Shown: positions 19,708 to 25,963 of the stretch, in pieces
How positions within the stretch are numbered: position 1 is the first letter of the stretch
Layout of the letters: each line of letters begins with the position of its first letter
DNA from: an uncultured Eubacteriales bacterium
Lineage (GTDB): Bacteria; Bacillota; Clostridia; Oscillospirales; Oscillospiraceae
DNA length: 26,037 nucleotides
Reading direction: 5' to 3'
NCBI GenBank assembly: GCA_900547745.1
Contig: URHT01000027.1
Span: 1 to 26,037 of the forward strand
The notes under the pieces: model-generated
Database searches by the model: none
What the model was told of the DNA's origin: nothing
Seen by the model: only the letters and a program-made list of their open reading frames with translations
Translations under genes and position numbers: made by a program

Positions 19708-20334
19708 ATGCAGATATTCGACATGGACGGCACCCTGATCGACTCCAACGGCATCTGGAAGGACGTGGACACCGCGTTTCTGGCCAAGCGGGGGCTGCCG
19801 TATACAAGGGCATACTATGAGGGCGTGGCCCACACCATCTTCCCGCTGGCGGCGAAGTTCACCAAGGAGTTCTGCCATCTCCCGGAGTCGGAGGAGGCCA
19901 TTATGGCGGAATGGATGGACATGGCCGGCGACCTGTACGGCACGTCGGTGCCGGTAAAGCCGGGGGTACGGGCCTATCTGGAGAAGCTGCGGGACGCCGG
20001 GGAGCGGATGATGGTGGTGACCAGCGCCGTGCCGGTACACTGCCGCACCGCCCTGACGCATCTGGGGCTGATGCCGTACTTTGAGCGGATCGTCTTCGCG
20101 CAGGAGCTGCACCGGGAGAAGAAAGACCCGGCGCTGTGGCGGCTGGCGGCGGAGACGGCGGGGGTCAGTCCGGAGGACTGCACGCTGTACGACGACTCGG
20201 TGGAGGCCTGCCGGGGCGCCAAGGCCGCCGGGATGCGCGCCGTGGGGGTGTACGACCCCTTCTTCGCCGCCACGGAGACGGAGATGCGGGCGGTGTGCAG
20301 CCGGTACATCCGGTCGTTTGAGGAGCTGGTATAA
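19708..20334 (+). CDS. HAD family phosphatase (subfamily IA)
   Basis: A 208-residue haloacid-dehalogenase-type phosphatase. Motif I is FDMDGTLID (D5 nucleophile, D7 general acid). A helical cap spans about 15-80. Motif II is the VVTSA segment near 110-114, the Lys of motif III lies in REKKDPALW (about 136-144), and motif IV is the acidic LYDDS (about 158-162). It resembles the phosphoglycolate phosphatase/beta-phosphoglucomutase group. The substrate is unknown. AAAGGAG lies seven bases upstream of the start. It is monocistronic with its own promoter and a bidirectional terminator. Confidence 0.9.
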   Translation: MQIFDMDGTLIDSNGIWKDVDTAFLAKRGLPYTRAYYEGVAHTIFPLAAKFTKEFCHLPESEEAIMAEWMDMAGDLYGTSVPVKPGVRAYLEKLRDAGERMMVVTSAVPVHCRTALTHLGLMPYFERIVFAQELHREKKDPALWRLAAETAGVSPEDCTLYDDSVEACRGAKAAGMRAVGVYDPFFAATETEMRAVCSRYIRSFEELV

Positions 20335-20367
20335 AAAAGGCGGGACGCGGTGCGTCCCGTCTTTTTT
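20333..20367. terminator. Bidirectional terminator between HAD gene and greA
   Basis: The stem AAAAAAGGCGGGACGC / GCGTCCCGTCTTTTTT with a GGT triloop has A-run and T-run feet. It separates the convergent HAD (+) and greA (-) genes. Confidence 0.9.
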
Positions 20368-20368
20368 A

Positions 20369-20872
20369 TCAGAAGCTGCCGATGGGGATGGAGCCGTCGT
20401 CCCTCCCTTTTTCGATGGCGTCGATGCGGACGTAGTAGCCCCTGCCGCCGCCCATGTCCACATGGACGCGGTCGCCCACCTTGGCGCCCATGACGGCGCG
20501 GCCCACCGGGGACTCCTTGCTGATGAGGCCCTTGAGGGCGTCCTGGCGCAGGGTGGTGACCAGCTGGATCCGCCGGCTTTTGCCCAGATTTTCCATGAAG
20601 ATCTCCACCGTGTCGTACAGTCCCGCCGTGTCGGCGGAGGAGCGATCCTCAATGACCTGCGCCGTCTTGATCATGCGCTGCAAATAGCGGATGCGGGCGT
20701 CGTTGCGATTTTTATCCTGCTTGGCGCATTTGTACTCAAAGTTTTCGCTGAGGTCGCCGAAGGCGCGGGCGGTCTGCACCTCCTCGATGAGCTTGGGGCG
20801 CAGCACCTGCACCCGGTAGTCGATCTCCTCCTGCATCTTCCGCAGGTCGCCGTGGGTCAGTTCGTCATGCAT
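20369..20872 (-). CDS. greA: GreA/GreB-type transcript cleavage factor
   Basis: A 167-residue transcript cleavage factor that rescues backtracked RNA polymerase. The N-terminal coiled coil (about 8-75) carries the tip motif GDLSENFEY (39-47) with the acidic D40 and E43 that hold the catalytic Mg. The C-terminal globular domain has ISKESPVGRAVMGAKVGD (about 116-133), the standard Gre signature. Length is close to normal. The start overlaps the stop of the MocR gene in ATGCATGA, so it is translated as the second gene behind the regulator. It may be a second Gre copy, given this unusual partner. Confidence 0.92.
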   Translation of the reverse strand: MHDELTHGDLRKMQEEIDYRVQVLRPKLIEEVQTARAFGDLSENFEYKCAKQDKNRNDARIRYLQRMIKTAQVIEDRSSADTAGLYDTVEIFMENLGKSRRIQLVTTLRQDALKGLISKESPVGRAVMGAKVGDRVHVDMGGGRGYYVRIDAIEKGRDDGSIPIGSF

Positions 20873-22268
20873 GGTCTTGTTCCTCCCATATCTCCGCCAG
20901 ACGCGCCAGCGCCCGGGGCAGCTTTTCGATGTCGATGCCGGAATAGTTCATCACCAGTACATGGGGCGGCGCGGCGGCGGGGTCGCTGTAATATTCGGAG
21001 AGCATGGCCAGCCGCACGCCCCGCTGCGCCGCCAGACGGCGCAGCGCCCCGTCGGACAGGGGCGTATCCAGTGTCATCAGGAAGTGCAGGCCCGCGTCCT
21101 CCTCGGTGATGCGGGCGCGGGCGGCCAGCGGCCCGCCGCGGATACAGGCGATCACCGCGTCGCGCTTCTGGTGGTAGCGCTTGCGCATGCGGTTCAGGTG
21201 TTTTTCGTAGTAGCCCTCCGCCATGAACCGGGCCAGCGTGTACTGCTCGAAGCCGGAGACGGTGCTGGCATAGAAGCCCAGCTTTTCCCGGAACGCGGCA
21301 AGCAGCCGGTGAGGCAGCACCATGTAGCTGATGCGGATAGAGGGCGCGATGGTCTTGGAGAACGTGTTCAGATAAATGACCCGCCCCGCCTCATCCACAG
21401 AGAACAGCGTGGGGATGGGGCGTCCCACAAACCGGAACTCGCTGTCGTAGTCGTCCTCCAGAATGAAGCGGTCGGGGCCGCGCTCCGCCCAGTGCAGCAG
21501 CTCCTGCCGCCGGGCGATGGGCATGACGATGCCCGTGGGGTAGTGGTGGCTGGGGGATATGTGCACCACGTCGGCCCCGGCGGCGTCCAGCGCCGACACC
21601 GACAGGCCCGCCGCGTCCAGCGGGACGGATACCACCTCCGCCTGATTGCTGCGGTAGATGCGGGTGATCTTGCCGTAGCCGGGCTCCTCCACGGCGTAGC
21701 GCTTGTCCCGGCCCAGCAGCTGCACCAGCATGCTGTACAGCATCTCCGTGCCCGCGCCGATGATGATCTGCTCCGCGTCCACCGTCATGCCCCGGAACTG
21801 CCGGAGGTAGGCGGCGATGGCGCGGCGCAGCTCCGGCGCGCCCTGCGGCGGCATGGCGTGGAGCAGGCCGGTGCCCTGCTCCAGAATGGTCTGGCGCATC
21901 AGCCGCGCCCAGACGGTAAAGGGGAAATCCTCCGCCGCGATGGAGTTGGTGACAAGATCCATCTCCCAGTGGTGCTCGGCGGGGGGCGCGGCGTCCTGCC
22001 GGGGGAGCTGAGCCGTCAGCGGGCGCTGGACGGGGCTGACGTAGTAGCCCTTCTTCTCCATGCCGTAGATGTAGCCCTCGGCCATCAGCTGCTCGTAGGC
22101 GTTCTTCACCGTAATGACGCTGACCTCCAGATGGGCGGCCAGCGCCCGCTTGGAGGGCAGCTTCTCCCCCGCCGCCAGCCGTCCGGTGAGGATATCGGCC
22201 TTGATGCAGCGGTACAGCTGTTCGTACAGACTGACGCCGCCGGTTTTTGTCAGTGGATAGGTCAGCAT
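20865..22268 (-). CDS. MocR/PdxR-type GntR regulator with aminotransferase-like domain
   Basis: A 467-residue PLP-binding transcription factor. Residues 1-78 form a GntR winged helix (PSKRALAAHLEVSVITVKNAY, about 38-58). A linker follows, then a fold-type I aminotransferase domain with EDDYDSEFRF (271-280) and the PLP lysine in NTFSKTIAPS (K305). Such proteins bind DNA as domain-swapped dimers and respond to PLP or amino-compound aldimines. The divergent gene is an ECF S-component and the shared 138-bp gap carries paired ATACCA boxes, so it probably controls vitamin uptake, as PdxR regulators do. The start at 22268 is set by GGAGG five bases upstream. greA follows with an 8-bp overlap. Confidence 0.93.
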   Translation of the reverse strand: MLTYPLTKTGGVSLYEQLYRCIKADILTGRLAAGEKLPSKRALAAHLEVSVITVKNAYEQLMAEGYIYGMEKKGYYVSPVQRPLTAQLPRQDAAPPAEHHWEMDLVTNSIAAEDFPFTVWARLMRQTILEQGTGLLHAMPPQGAPELRRAIAAYLRQFRGMTVDAEQIIIGAGTEMLYSMLVQLLGRDKRYAVEEPGYGKITRIYRSNQAEVVSVPLDAAGLSVSALDAAGADVVHISPSHHYPTGIVMPIARRQELLHWAERGPDRFILEDDYDSEFRFVGRPIPTLFSVDEAGRVIYLNTFSKTIAPSIRISYMVLPHRLLAAFREKLGFYASTVSGFEQYTLARFMAEGYYEKHLNRMRKRYHQKRDAVIACIRGGPLAARARITEEDAGLHFLMTLDTPLSDGALRRLAAQRGVRLAMLSEYYSDPAAAPPHVLVMNYSGIDIEKLPRALARLAEIWEEQDHA

Positions 22269-22280
22269 GGCGTCCTCCAT

Positions 22281-22346
22281 CTGGTATCAACAAGAAAAAT
22301 CAAAATGGATATTTTAATAATACCAGTTACGACTATAATACAACTT
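22281..22346. promoter_or_regulatory. Candidate MocR operator: paired ATACCA boxes
   Basis: TGGTAT (22282-22287) and ATACCA (22320-22325) form an inverted pair separated by 32 bp, and both extend to a CTGGTAT/ATACCAG match. GabR of Bacillus uses ATACCA boxes about 34 bp apart. A third, degenerate direct repeat, TAATACMASTT, occurs at 22318-22328 and 22336-22346. The boxes flank the divergent -10 elements. Confidence 0.6.
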
Positions 22347-22360
22347 GACCGCGATTGCAA
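22332..22360 (-). promoter_or_regulatory. Promoter for the MocR gene
   Basis: Minus-strand -35 TTGCAA (22355-22360), 17-bp spacer, -10 TATAGT (22332-22337). Confidence 0.65.
22334..22339 (+). promoter_or_regulatory. -10 element for the ECF-S gene, weak -35
   Basis: A perfect plus-strand TATAAT overlaps the MocR -10 by four base pairs. The sequence 17 bp upstream (ATTTTA, 22311-22316) is a poor -35, which fits a promoter needing activation by MocR bound at the adjacent ATACCA box. Confidence 0.55.
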
Positions 22361-22406
22361 GGGCTTTTTCGCCCGAGGCGGAAAGTAATTTGTGAGGTGC
22401 AAGACC

Positions 22407-22916
22407 ATGTCCGACAAAAAGATCAGAACGATGGTAATGGCCGCCGTGCTGGCGGCGCTGGCCTGTGTGGCCACGATGGTGGTGCAGATCCCCTCCCCTA
22501 TGAACGGCTTTGTAAATCTGGGTGACTGCTTTGTGCTGCTGAGCGGCTGGCTGCTGGGCCCGTGGTGGGGCGCTGCGGCGGGCGGTATCGGCTCCATGCT
22601 GGCCGATCTGCTGCTGGGCTACGGCCACTATGCGCCGGGCACGCTGGTCATCAAGGGTCTGATGGCGCTGGTGGGCGCGCTGGTGTTCAAGGCCTTCGGC
22701 AAGAGCACGGTGGGTACGCTGGTCAGCGGCGTGGTCAGCGAGGTCATCATGGTGGCCGGTTACTTCGGCTATGCCGCGCTGCTGCTGGGCAAGGGCATCG
22801 GTGCCGCGGCCAGCATTCCCGGCAATCTGGTGCAGGGCGCTGTGGGTCTGGTGGCCGGATTCCTGCTGATGCAGGTGGCCCGCCGCACACATCTTGAAGA
22901 AAAGGTCAGCGTGTGA
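22407..22916 (+). CDS. ECF transporter S-component (vitamin-binding subunit)
   Basis: A 169-residue six-helix S-component, the substrate-binding partner of an EcfA1-A2-T motor. Helix 1 has the Ala-rich MAAVLAALACVATMV segment (about 9-23) that docks on EcfT. The family signatures NGFVNLGDCFVLLSGWLLGP (about 32-51) and AAGGIGSMLADLL follow. The ATG at 22407 is preferred over an upstream GTG because GAGGTG lies eight bases before it. The closest described group is the HmpT/PdxU-like set. Divergence from a MocR regulator suggests vitamin B6 as substrate, with hydroxymethylpyrimidine as the alternative. It has no ATPase beside it and presumably uses EcfA1A2T from 6345-8874. Confidence 0.9.
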   Translation: MSDKKIRTMVMAAVLAALACVATMVVQIPSPMNGFVNLGDCFVLLSGWLLGPWWGAAAGGIGSMLADLLLGYGHYAPGTLVIKGLMALVGALVFKAFGKSTVGTLVSGVVSEVIMVAGYFGYAALLLGKGIGAAASIPGNLVQGAVGLVAGFLLMQVARRTHLEEKVSV

Positions 22917-22922
22917 TATACT

Positions 22923-22957
22923 ATATGGCGAGCCGGAGAGCGGCTCGCCATATTCTT
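22923..22957 (+). terminator. Terminator/attenuator between ECF-S and UPF0340
   Basis: A 13-bp perfect stem ATATGGCGAGCCG / CGGCTCGCCATAT with a 5-nt loop is followed by TCTTTT, starting 7 bp past the S-component stop. It would limit read-through into the UPF0340 gene 30 bp further on. Confidence 0.8.
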
Positions 22958-22986
22958 TTGAATTTACGTTGAACGAGGTGTTTTTT

Positions 22987-23586
22987 ATGGCAGGTATCGT
23001 GCATGAACTGGAGCAGAAGGGTCTGCATGAGCAGGTGCGGCAGGAGGCGGCCAACGCGGCGGCCCAGCTGGCGGAGGCGGCGCATCTTCACAAGGGCCAG
23101 ATCGTGGTGGTGGGCTGCAGCACCAGCGAGGTCGTAGGCAAAAAGGTGGGCAGCTGGTCCACACCGGAGATCGCCAACGCCATCTTCGAGGGGCTGCACA
23201 GCGTGTTCGGCCCCATGGGCGTGTACATCGCCGCCCAGTGCTGCGAGCATCTGAATCGCGCCATCATCGTGGAGCATGAGGCCGTGCCCAACGGTGAGAT
23301 CGTCAATGTGGTGCCCCAACCCAAGGCGGGCAGCTCCTTTGCCACCGCCGCGTACCACGCCTTCGCCCATCCGGTGGCACTGGAGGAGATCCGCGCCGAC
23401 GCCGGACTGGACATCGGCGGTACGCTCATCGGCATGCACCTGAAGAAGGTGGCGGTACCGGTGCGGCTGGCACAGGATCACATCGGCGACGCCATTCTGC
23501 TGGCGGCGCGGGTGCGGCCCAAGTTCATCGGCGGTGACCGCGCCGTATACGATGAAAGCCTGAAGGACGGTTATCCGGTGCTGTGA
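22987..23586 (+). CDS. UPF0340 (YwlG/TIGR01440) family protein
   Basis: A 199-residue soluble protein of the UPF0340/DUF436 family (B. subtilis YwlG); function unknown. Recognisable segments are VVGCSTSEVVGKKVGSWST (about 41-59), AAQCCEHLNRAIIVE (about 80-94), VVPQPKAGSSFATAAY (about 107-122) and DIGGTLIGMHL near 143-153. The conserved Cys and His residues hint at catalysis, but none has been proven. The start is defined by GAGGTG six bases upstream. It lies 70 bp downstream of the S-component on the same strand, behind a hairpin. Whether it shares the MocR-controlled transcript is open. Confidence 0.92.
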   Translation: MAGIVHELEQKGLHEQVRQEAANAAAQLAEAAHLHKGQIVVVGCSTSEVVGKKVGSWSTPEIANAIFEGLHSVFGPMGVYIAAQCCEHLNRAIIVEHEAVPNGEIVNVVPQPKAGSSFATAAYHAFAHPVALEEIRADAGLDIGGTLIGMHLKKVAVPVRLAQDHIGDAILLAARVRPKFIGGDRAVYDESLKDGYPVL

Positions 23587-23605
23587 GGTAGGAGCGTCTC
23601 TCATT

Positions 23606-23648
23606 AAAGGCCCCCGAAGCTGCTTACGCAGTTCCGGGGGCCTTTTTT
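23606..23648 (+). terminator. Intrinsic terminator after UPF0340
   Basis: The stem AAAGGCCCCCGAA / TTCCGGGGGCCTTT encloses a smaller CTGC/GCAG hairpin and is followed by a T-run. The next 71 bp (23649-23719) show no gene or clear signal. Confidence 0.9.
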
Positions 23649-23719
23649 CGCAGAGCTTCAATGTCGCAGGCCGGCATCAAATGCTTCCTTCTTGCAATGG
23701 CTATTTCAGCTGTCTTCTA

Positions 23720-24463
23720 TCACTTTATACCAAATTTTAGTGAAAATCCGCCGTCCCAGCTATTCTTTTTATAAGCCTGCGGGTAGCGTTCCTCCATATC
23801 ATTGCCCAAAATGGCCAGTATGTCCGATGTATCCGCAAAACGAAATTCATACATCAGTGAGCCCTCTCCAAATTCTGCTGTGCCATGTTTTAAAAGAGTA
23901 TAGCAATATGTAGACCCCTGATCTGTCGGCTTGTAGTCACCGAAAAGCGCCTTATCCACGGAATCTTGGCCTTGTTCTCCCTGACAGGAGTCGTAGAGAT
24001 CATATGTCAGTTTTGCTGAATCGGCGTGATACAGTGTAAGCCGCATACACACACAATGATCCTTGTCGCTCCAAAAAACATTCAAAGAGCGCGGACTGTC
24101 TGTGACGAAATGTGAGAAATCCTCCGCAATCGCTCTCAGAGATTCCAGCGGCTTCTTCGCACTCTCTTCAGCATGCTCACCGTTTTTTCGTAGGAACAGC
24201 AAGCCAGCGATCATAGCGGCAACGAATACGATCCAGAATATCGTATTAGAGGTTCGTAATATAACGAGGCAAAGGATAAATGCGCCGCAATATGCCATAG
24301 CTGCTACCACGGCGCCTTTTACAAAGCCTTCAAACGGCCAGACACGCTGCATTGGGATCGAAATCAGGCCAAAAATCACCATAGCGGCTAACAGGGCCAG
24401 CAGCCCTGACCACCCCAGAATTGTAATGGTGACGATAATTGCAATTACGATAACGATTGCCAT
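23720..24463 (-). CDS. Four-helix membrane protein with C-terminal soluble domain, unknown
   Basis: A 247-residue protein I do not recognise. Four hydrophobic helices fill the first 93 residues (about 2-17, 19-36, 47-69, 73-93). Residues 94-247 are soluble and polar, with alternating strands and aromatic residues (FWSDKDHCVCMRLTLY, YCYTLLKHG, YEFRF), possibly a beta-rich sensor domain. There are no catalytic motifs. The start has GAGGAG upstream. It begins 12 bp after a 64-residue Cys-rich protein, so the two form an operon. The coding sequence is clearly more AT-rich than its neighbours, which suggests recent acquisition together with the upstream mini-gene. Confidence 0.75.
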   Translation of the reverse strand: MAIVIVIAIIVTITILGWSGLLALLAAMVIFGLISIPMQRVWPFEGFVKGAVVAAMAYCGAFILCLVILRTSNTIFWIVFVAAMIAGLLFLRKNGEHAEESAKKPLESLRAIAEDFSHFVTDSPRSLNVFWSDKDHCVCMRLTLYHADSAKLTYDLYDSCQGEQGQDSVDKALFGDYKPTDQGSTYCYTLLKHGTAEFGEGSLMYEFRFADTSDILAILGNDMEERYPQAYKKNSWDGGFSLKFGIK

Positions 24464-24475
24464 GTAATTCTCCTC

Positions 24476-24670
24476 TTATTTGTCATAGCGAGCCACATCG
24501 GCATTCGTTCTGCCTGCTGCGGGTTCGTACTTGTTGCACGCCTTTTCGTCTGCCTTTACACTGTAACCATTGCGGCTGCAATTAAAGCTCGTGGAATACG
24601 CAGAGGTATACGCCGTCCCCAGCTCACAGTACCGGCATGTGCCGCACTTTCCATAATAATCTTTTGTCAT
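24476..24670 (-). CDS. Cys-rich mini-protein (64 aa), probable metal binder
   Basis: A 64-residue protein with cysteines at 9, 12, 15, 31 and 45. The N-terminal CGTCRYC block, followed by two spaced cysteines, looks like a small zinc or iron-sulfur site. Short Tyr/Ser/Thr-rich stretches surround it (TAYTSAYSTSFNC). No membrane helix or signal peptide is present. GGAGG lies about eight bases before the ATG. Similar tiny CxxCxxC proteins occur in Clostridia without assigned function. It leads a two-gene unit with the membrane protein 12 bp downstream and may be its partner. Confidence 0.72.
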   Translation of the reverse strand: MTKDYYGKCGTCRYCELGTAYTSAYSTSFNCSRNGYSVKADEKACNKYEPAAGRTNADVARYDK

Positions 24671-24781
24671 TTCAACTTTCCTCCGCTCTCATTTTTTATT
24701 GTGTACAATTCAAAACGCTTTTTTTCTACACTAAACCGCGTGTTATCCTCTTGATAAAGCAAGAATTTTCTGTATACTTGT

Positions 24782-24812
24782 ATTGTAGAAAGTGTTCCTT
24801 TGCGATTTGCAA
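24782..24812 (-). promoter_or_regulatory. Weak candidate promoter and CTTTGC inverted repeat
   Basis: Minus-strand TTGCAA (24807-24812) and TACAAT (24782-24787) have a long 19-bp spacer. The -35 lies in a small inverted repeat, CTTTGC-GATTT-GCAAAAG (about 24799-24814). It may drive the Cys-rich protein/membrane protein unit. Otherwise this AT-rich 176-bp gap shows nothing clear. Confidence 0.35.
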
Positions 24813-24846
24813 AAGTACACATTTCCAAATTGTCCCCCTCGTTTGG

Positions 24847-25446
24847 TTAACCACCCTTTTCAAATTTCACCGCCTTTCCGTAAAACGTTCCGGTAGGCAT
24901 GCCGCAGGCGGCCGCCGCCTGCTTGAGCGTCAGCTCCTTGGCGCGCCACGCCCGGTGTATCTCGTAAAAATTCTCCGACAGGGGCAGCGGCGGGCGTCCG
25001 AATTTTACGCCGCGCGCCCTGGCCGCCGCGATACCCTCTTCCTGACGGCGGCGGATATTTTCCCGCTCAGACTGGGCCACAAAGGAGAGGATCTGCAGCA
25101 CCAGATCGGCAATGAATGTGCCCATCAGGTCTTTCCCCTGCCGGGTGTCCAGCAGCGGCATATCCAGCACACAGATGTCCACCCTCTTTTCCTTGGTCAG
25201 CAGCCGCCATTGCTGCTGTATCTCCCCATAATCCCGCCCCAGCCGGTCGATGCTCAGCACATAAAGCAGGTCGCCCGGCTTCATTTTTTTCACCAGCCGC
25301 TTGTACTGCGGCCGGTCGAAGTCCTTGCCCGACTGCTTGTCCATGTAGATGTGCTGCGCCGCCACGCCCTTGCCGTGCAGCGCCACCAGCTGGCGGCTCT
25401 CGTTCTGATCCGCACTGGAAACGCGGATATAGCCATATACGTCCAT
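24847..25446 (-). CDS. Small serine recombinase (resolvase/invertase type)
   Basis: A 199-residue serine recombinase of the Tn3-resolvase/DNA-invertase class. The catalytic Ser is S10 in YIRVSS, with R8 and the IDRLGRD motif (66-72, R68 and R71) completing the active site. QSERENIRRRQEEGIAAAR (about 125-143) is the E-helix, GVKFGRPP a hinge, and residues 171-191 (LTLKQAAAACGMPTGTFYG) the DNA-binding helix-turn-helix. It is intact and full length. The start at 25446 has AAGGAGG six bases upstream. No transposase or invertible segment is obvious nearby. The AT-rich two-gene unit lies directly downstream, with no terminator visible between them. Confidence 0.93.
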   Translation of the reverse strand: MDVYGYIRVSSADQNESRQLVALHGKGVAAQHIYMDKQSGKDFDRPQYKRLVKKMKPGDLLYVLSIDRLGRDYGEIQQQWRLLTKEKRVDICVLDMPLLDTRQGKDLMGTFIADLVLQILSFVAQSERENIRRRQEEGIAAARARGVKFGRPPLPLSENFYEIHRAWRAKELTLKQAAAACGMPTGTFYGKAVKFEKGG

Positions 25447-25459
25447 ACATCCTCCTTCT

Positions 25460-25498
25460 GCCACAGGAGGTGCAGTGTATCGTCCTCCCGCCTGTGGC
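25460..25498 (-). repeat. Inverted repeat in the recombinase leader
   Basis: GCCACAGG (25460-25467) and CCTGTGGC (25491-25498) are perfect reverse complements, with an additional AGG/CCT pair inside. They lie between the promoter -10 (25502-25507) and the AAGGAGG site. This could be a recombinase crossover or autoregulatory site, or an mRNA hairpin. Confidence 0.55.
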
Positions 25499-25501
25499 CT
25501 G

Positions 25502-25529
25502 ATTCTACACCTTTGGCCGCAGATGGCAG
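25502..25529 (-). promoter_or_regulatory. Probable promoter of the recombinase gene
   Basis: Minus-strand -35 CTGCCA (25524-25529), 16-bp spacer, -10 TAGAAT (25502-25507). Confidence 0.45.
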
Positions 25530-25564
25530 ATAGTTGCCCGTGTATGGACAGCGAAAAGGGCAAA

Positions 25565-25605
25565 AAAAGGGAGTCCCTTGGCTTGAAGCCAAGGGACTCC
25601 CTTTT
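25565..25605 (-). terminator. Intrinsic terminator after the 68-aa membrane protein gene
   Basis: A near-perfect 20-bp inverted repeat (arms 25565-25584 and 25586-25605) is followed on the minus strand by seven Ts. It insulates the recombinase from upstream transcription. Confidence 0.92.
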
Positions 25606-25608
25606 GCT

Positions 25609-25815
25609 TTACGATACGGGGAACGCGAATTTCAGCGCCAGAAAGATCACCAGCGCCGCTGCCGCCGCGATGAGCATGGGGCGCACGCGCTTGCGATCCT
25701 TTTCCGCGCGCTCCTTGTCCTCGTACTCGTTCTTATAGCGGACGTAAGACCACGCCGCGCCCAGCAGGCACAGCAGCGGCACGAAATACAGTCCGATCAA
25801 TGCCACATAACCCAT
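25609..25815 (-). CDS. Small two-helix membrane protein (68 aa)
   Basis: A 68-residue protein with hydrophobic helices at about 3-24 and 49-66, separated by a highly charged Lys/Arg/Glu linker (RYKNEYEDKERAEKDRKRVRP). It is unrecognised, and its small size and charged loop suggest an inner-membrane accessory protein. The start at 25815 is chosen because GGAGGAGGAG lies directly upstream. A longer in-frame reading would begin inside the promoter. It has its own strong promoter and terminator, so it is a deliberate single-gene unit. Confidence 0.75.
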   Translation of the reverse strand: MGYVALIGLYFVPLLCLLGAAWSYVRYKNEYEDKERAEKDRKRVRPMLIAAAAALVIFLALKFAFPVS

Positions 25816-25840
25816 AAAAGCTCCTCCTCCCGTTTGGGAC

Positions 25841-25869
25841 AGTATACCGAAAAACCGCCGCCGCGTCAA
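25841..25869 (-). promoter_or_regulatory. Strong promoter for the 68-aa membrane protein
   Basis: Minus-strand -35 TTGACG (25864-25869), 17-bp spacer, -10 TATACT (25841-25846). Confidence 0.82.
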
Positions 25870-25909
25870 GGAAGGCGGGGAAATATCCCGCGTGAAGCGG
25901 CAGATAGAT

Positions 25910-25944
25910 AAAAGGAACTCCGCCCGGCGGACGGAGTTCCTTTT
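25910..25944 (-). terminator. Intrinsic terminator after the partial etfA-like gene
   Basis: The 13-bp stem AAAAGGAACTCCG / CGGAGTTCCTTTT lies 19 bp past the stop at 25964, with T-rich sequence at the foot on the minus strand. Confidence 0.9.
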
Positions 25945-25963
25945 GGGTATCAGGAAAAAGAGC

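Noticed and set aside
22355..22400. Possible riboswitch upstream of the ECF S-component
   Set aside because: The leader is only about 60 nt and has just a 4-bp GGGC/GCCC hairpin. No TPP, FMN, cobalamin or other riboswitch core is recognisable, and the operator-like boxes explain control better.
23649..23719. Possible small gene between the UPF0340 terminator and the membrane protein gene
   Set aside because: ATG codons here lack a ribosome binding site and the frames close quickly or run antisense into the membrane protein gene.
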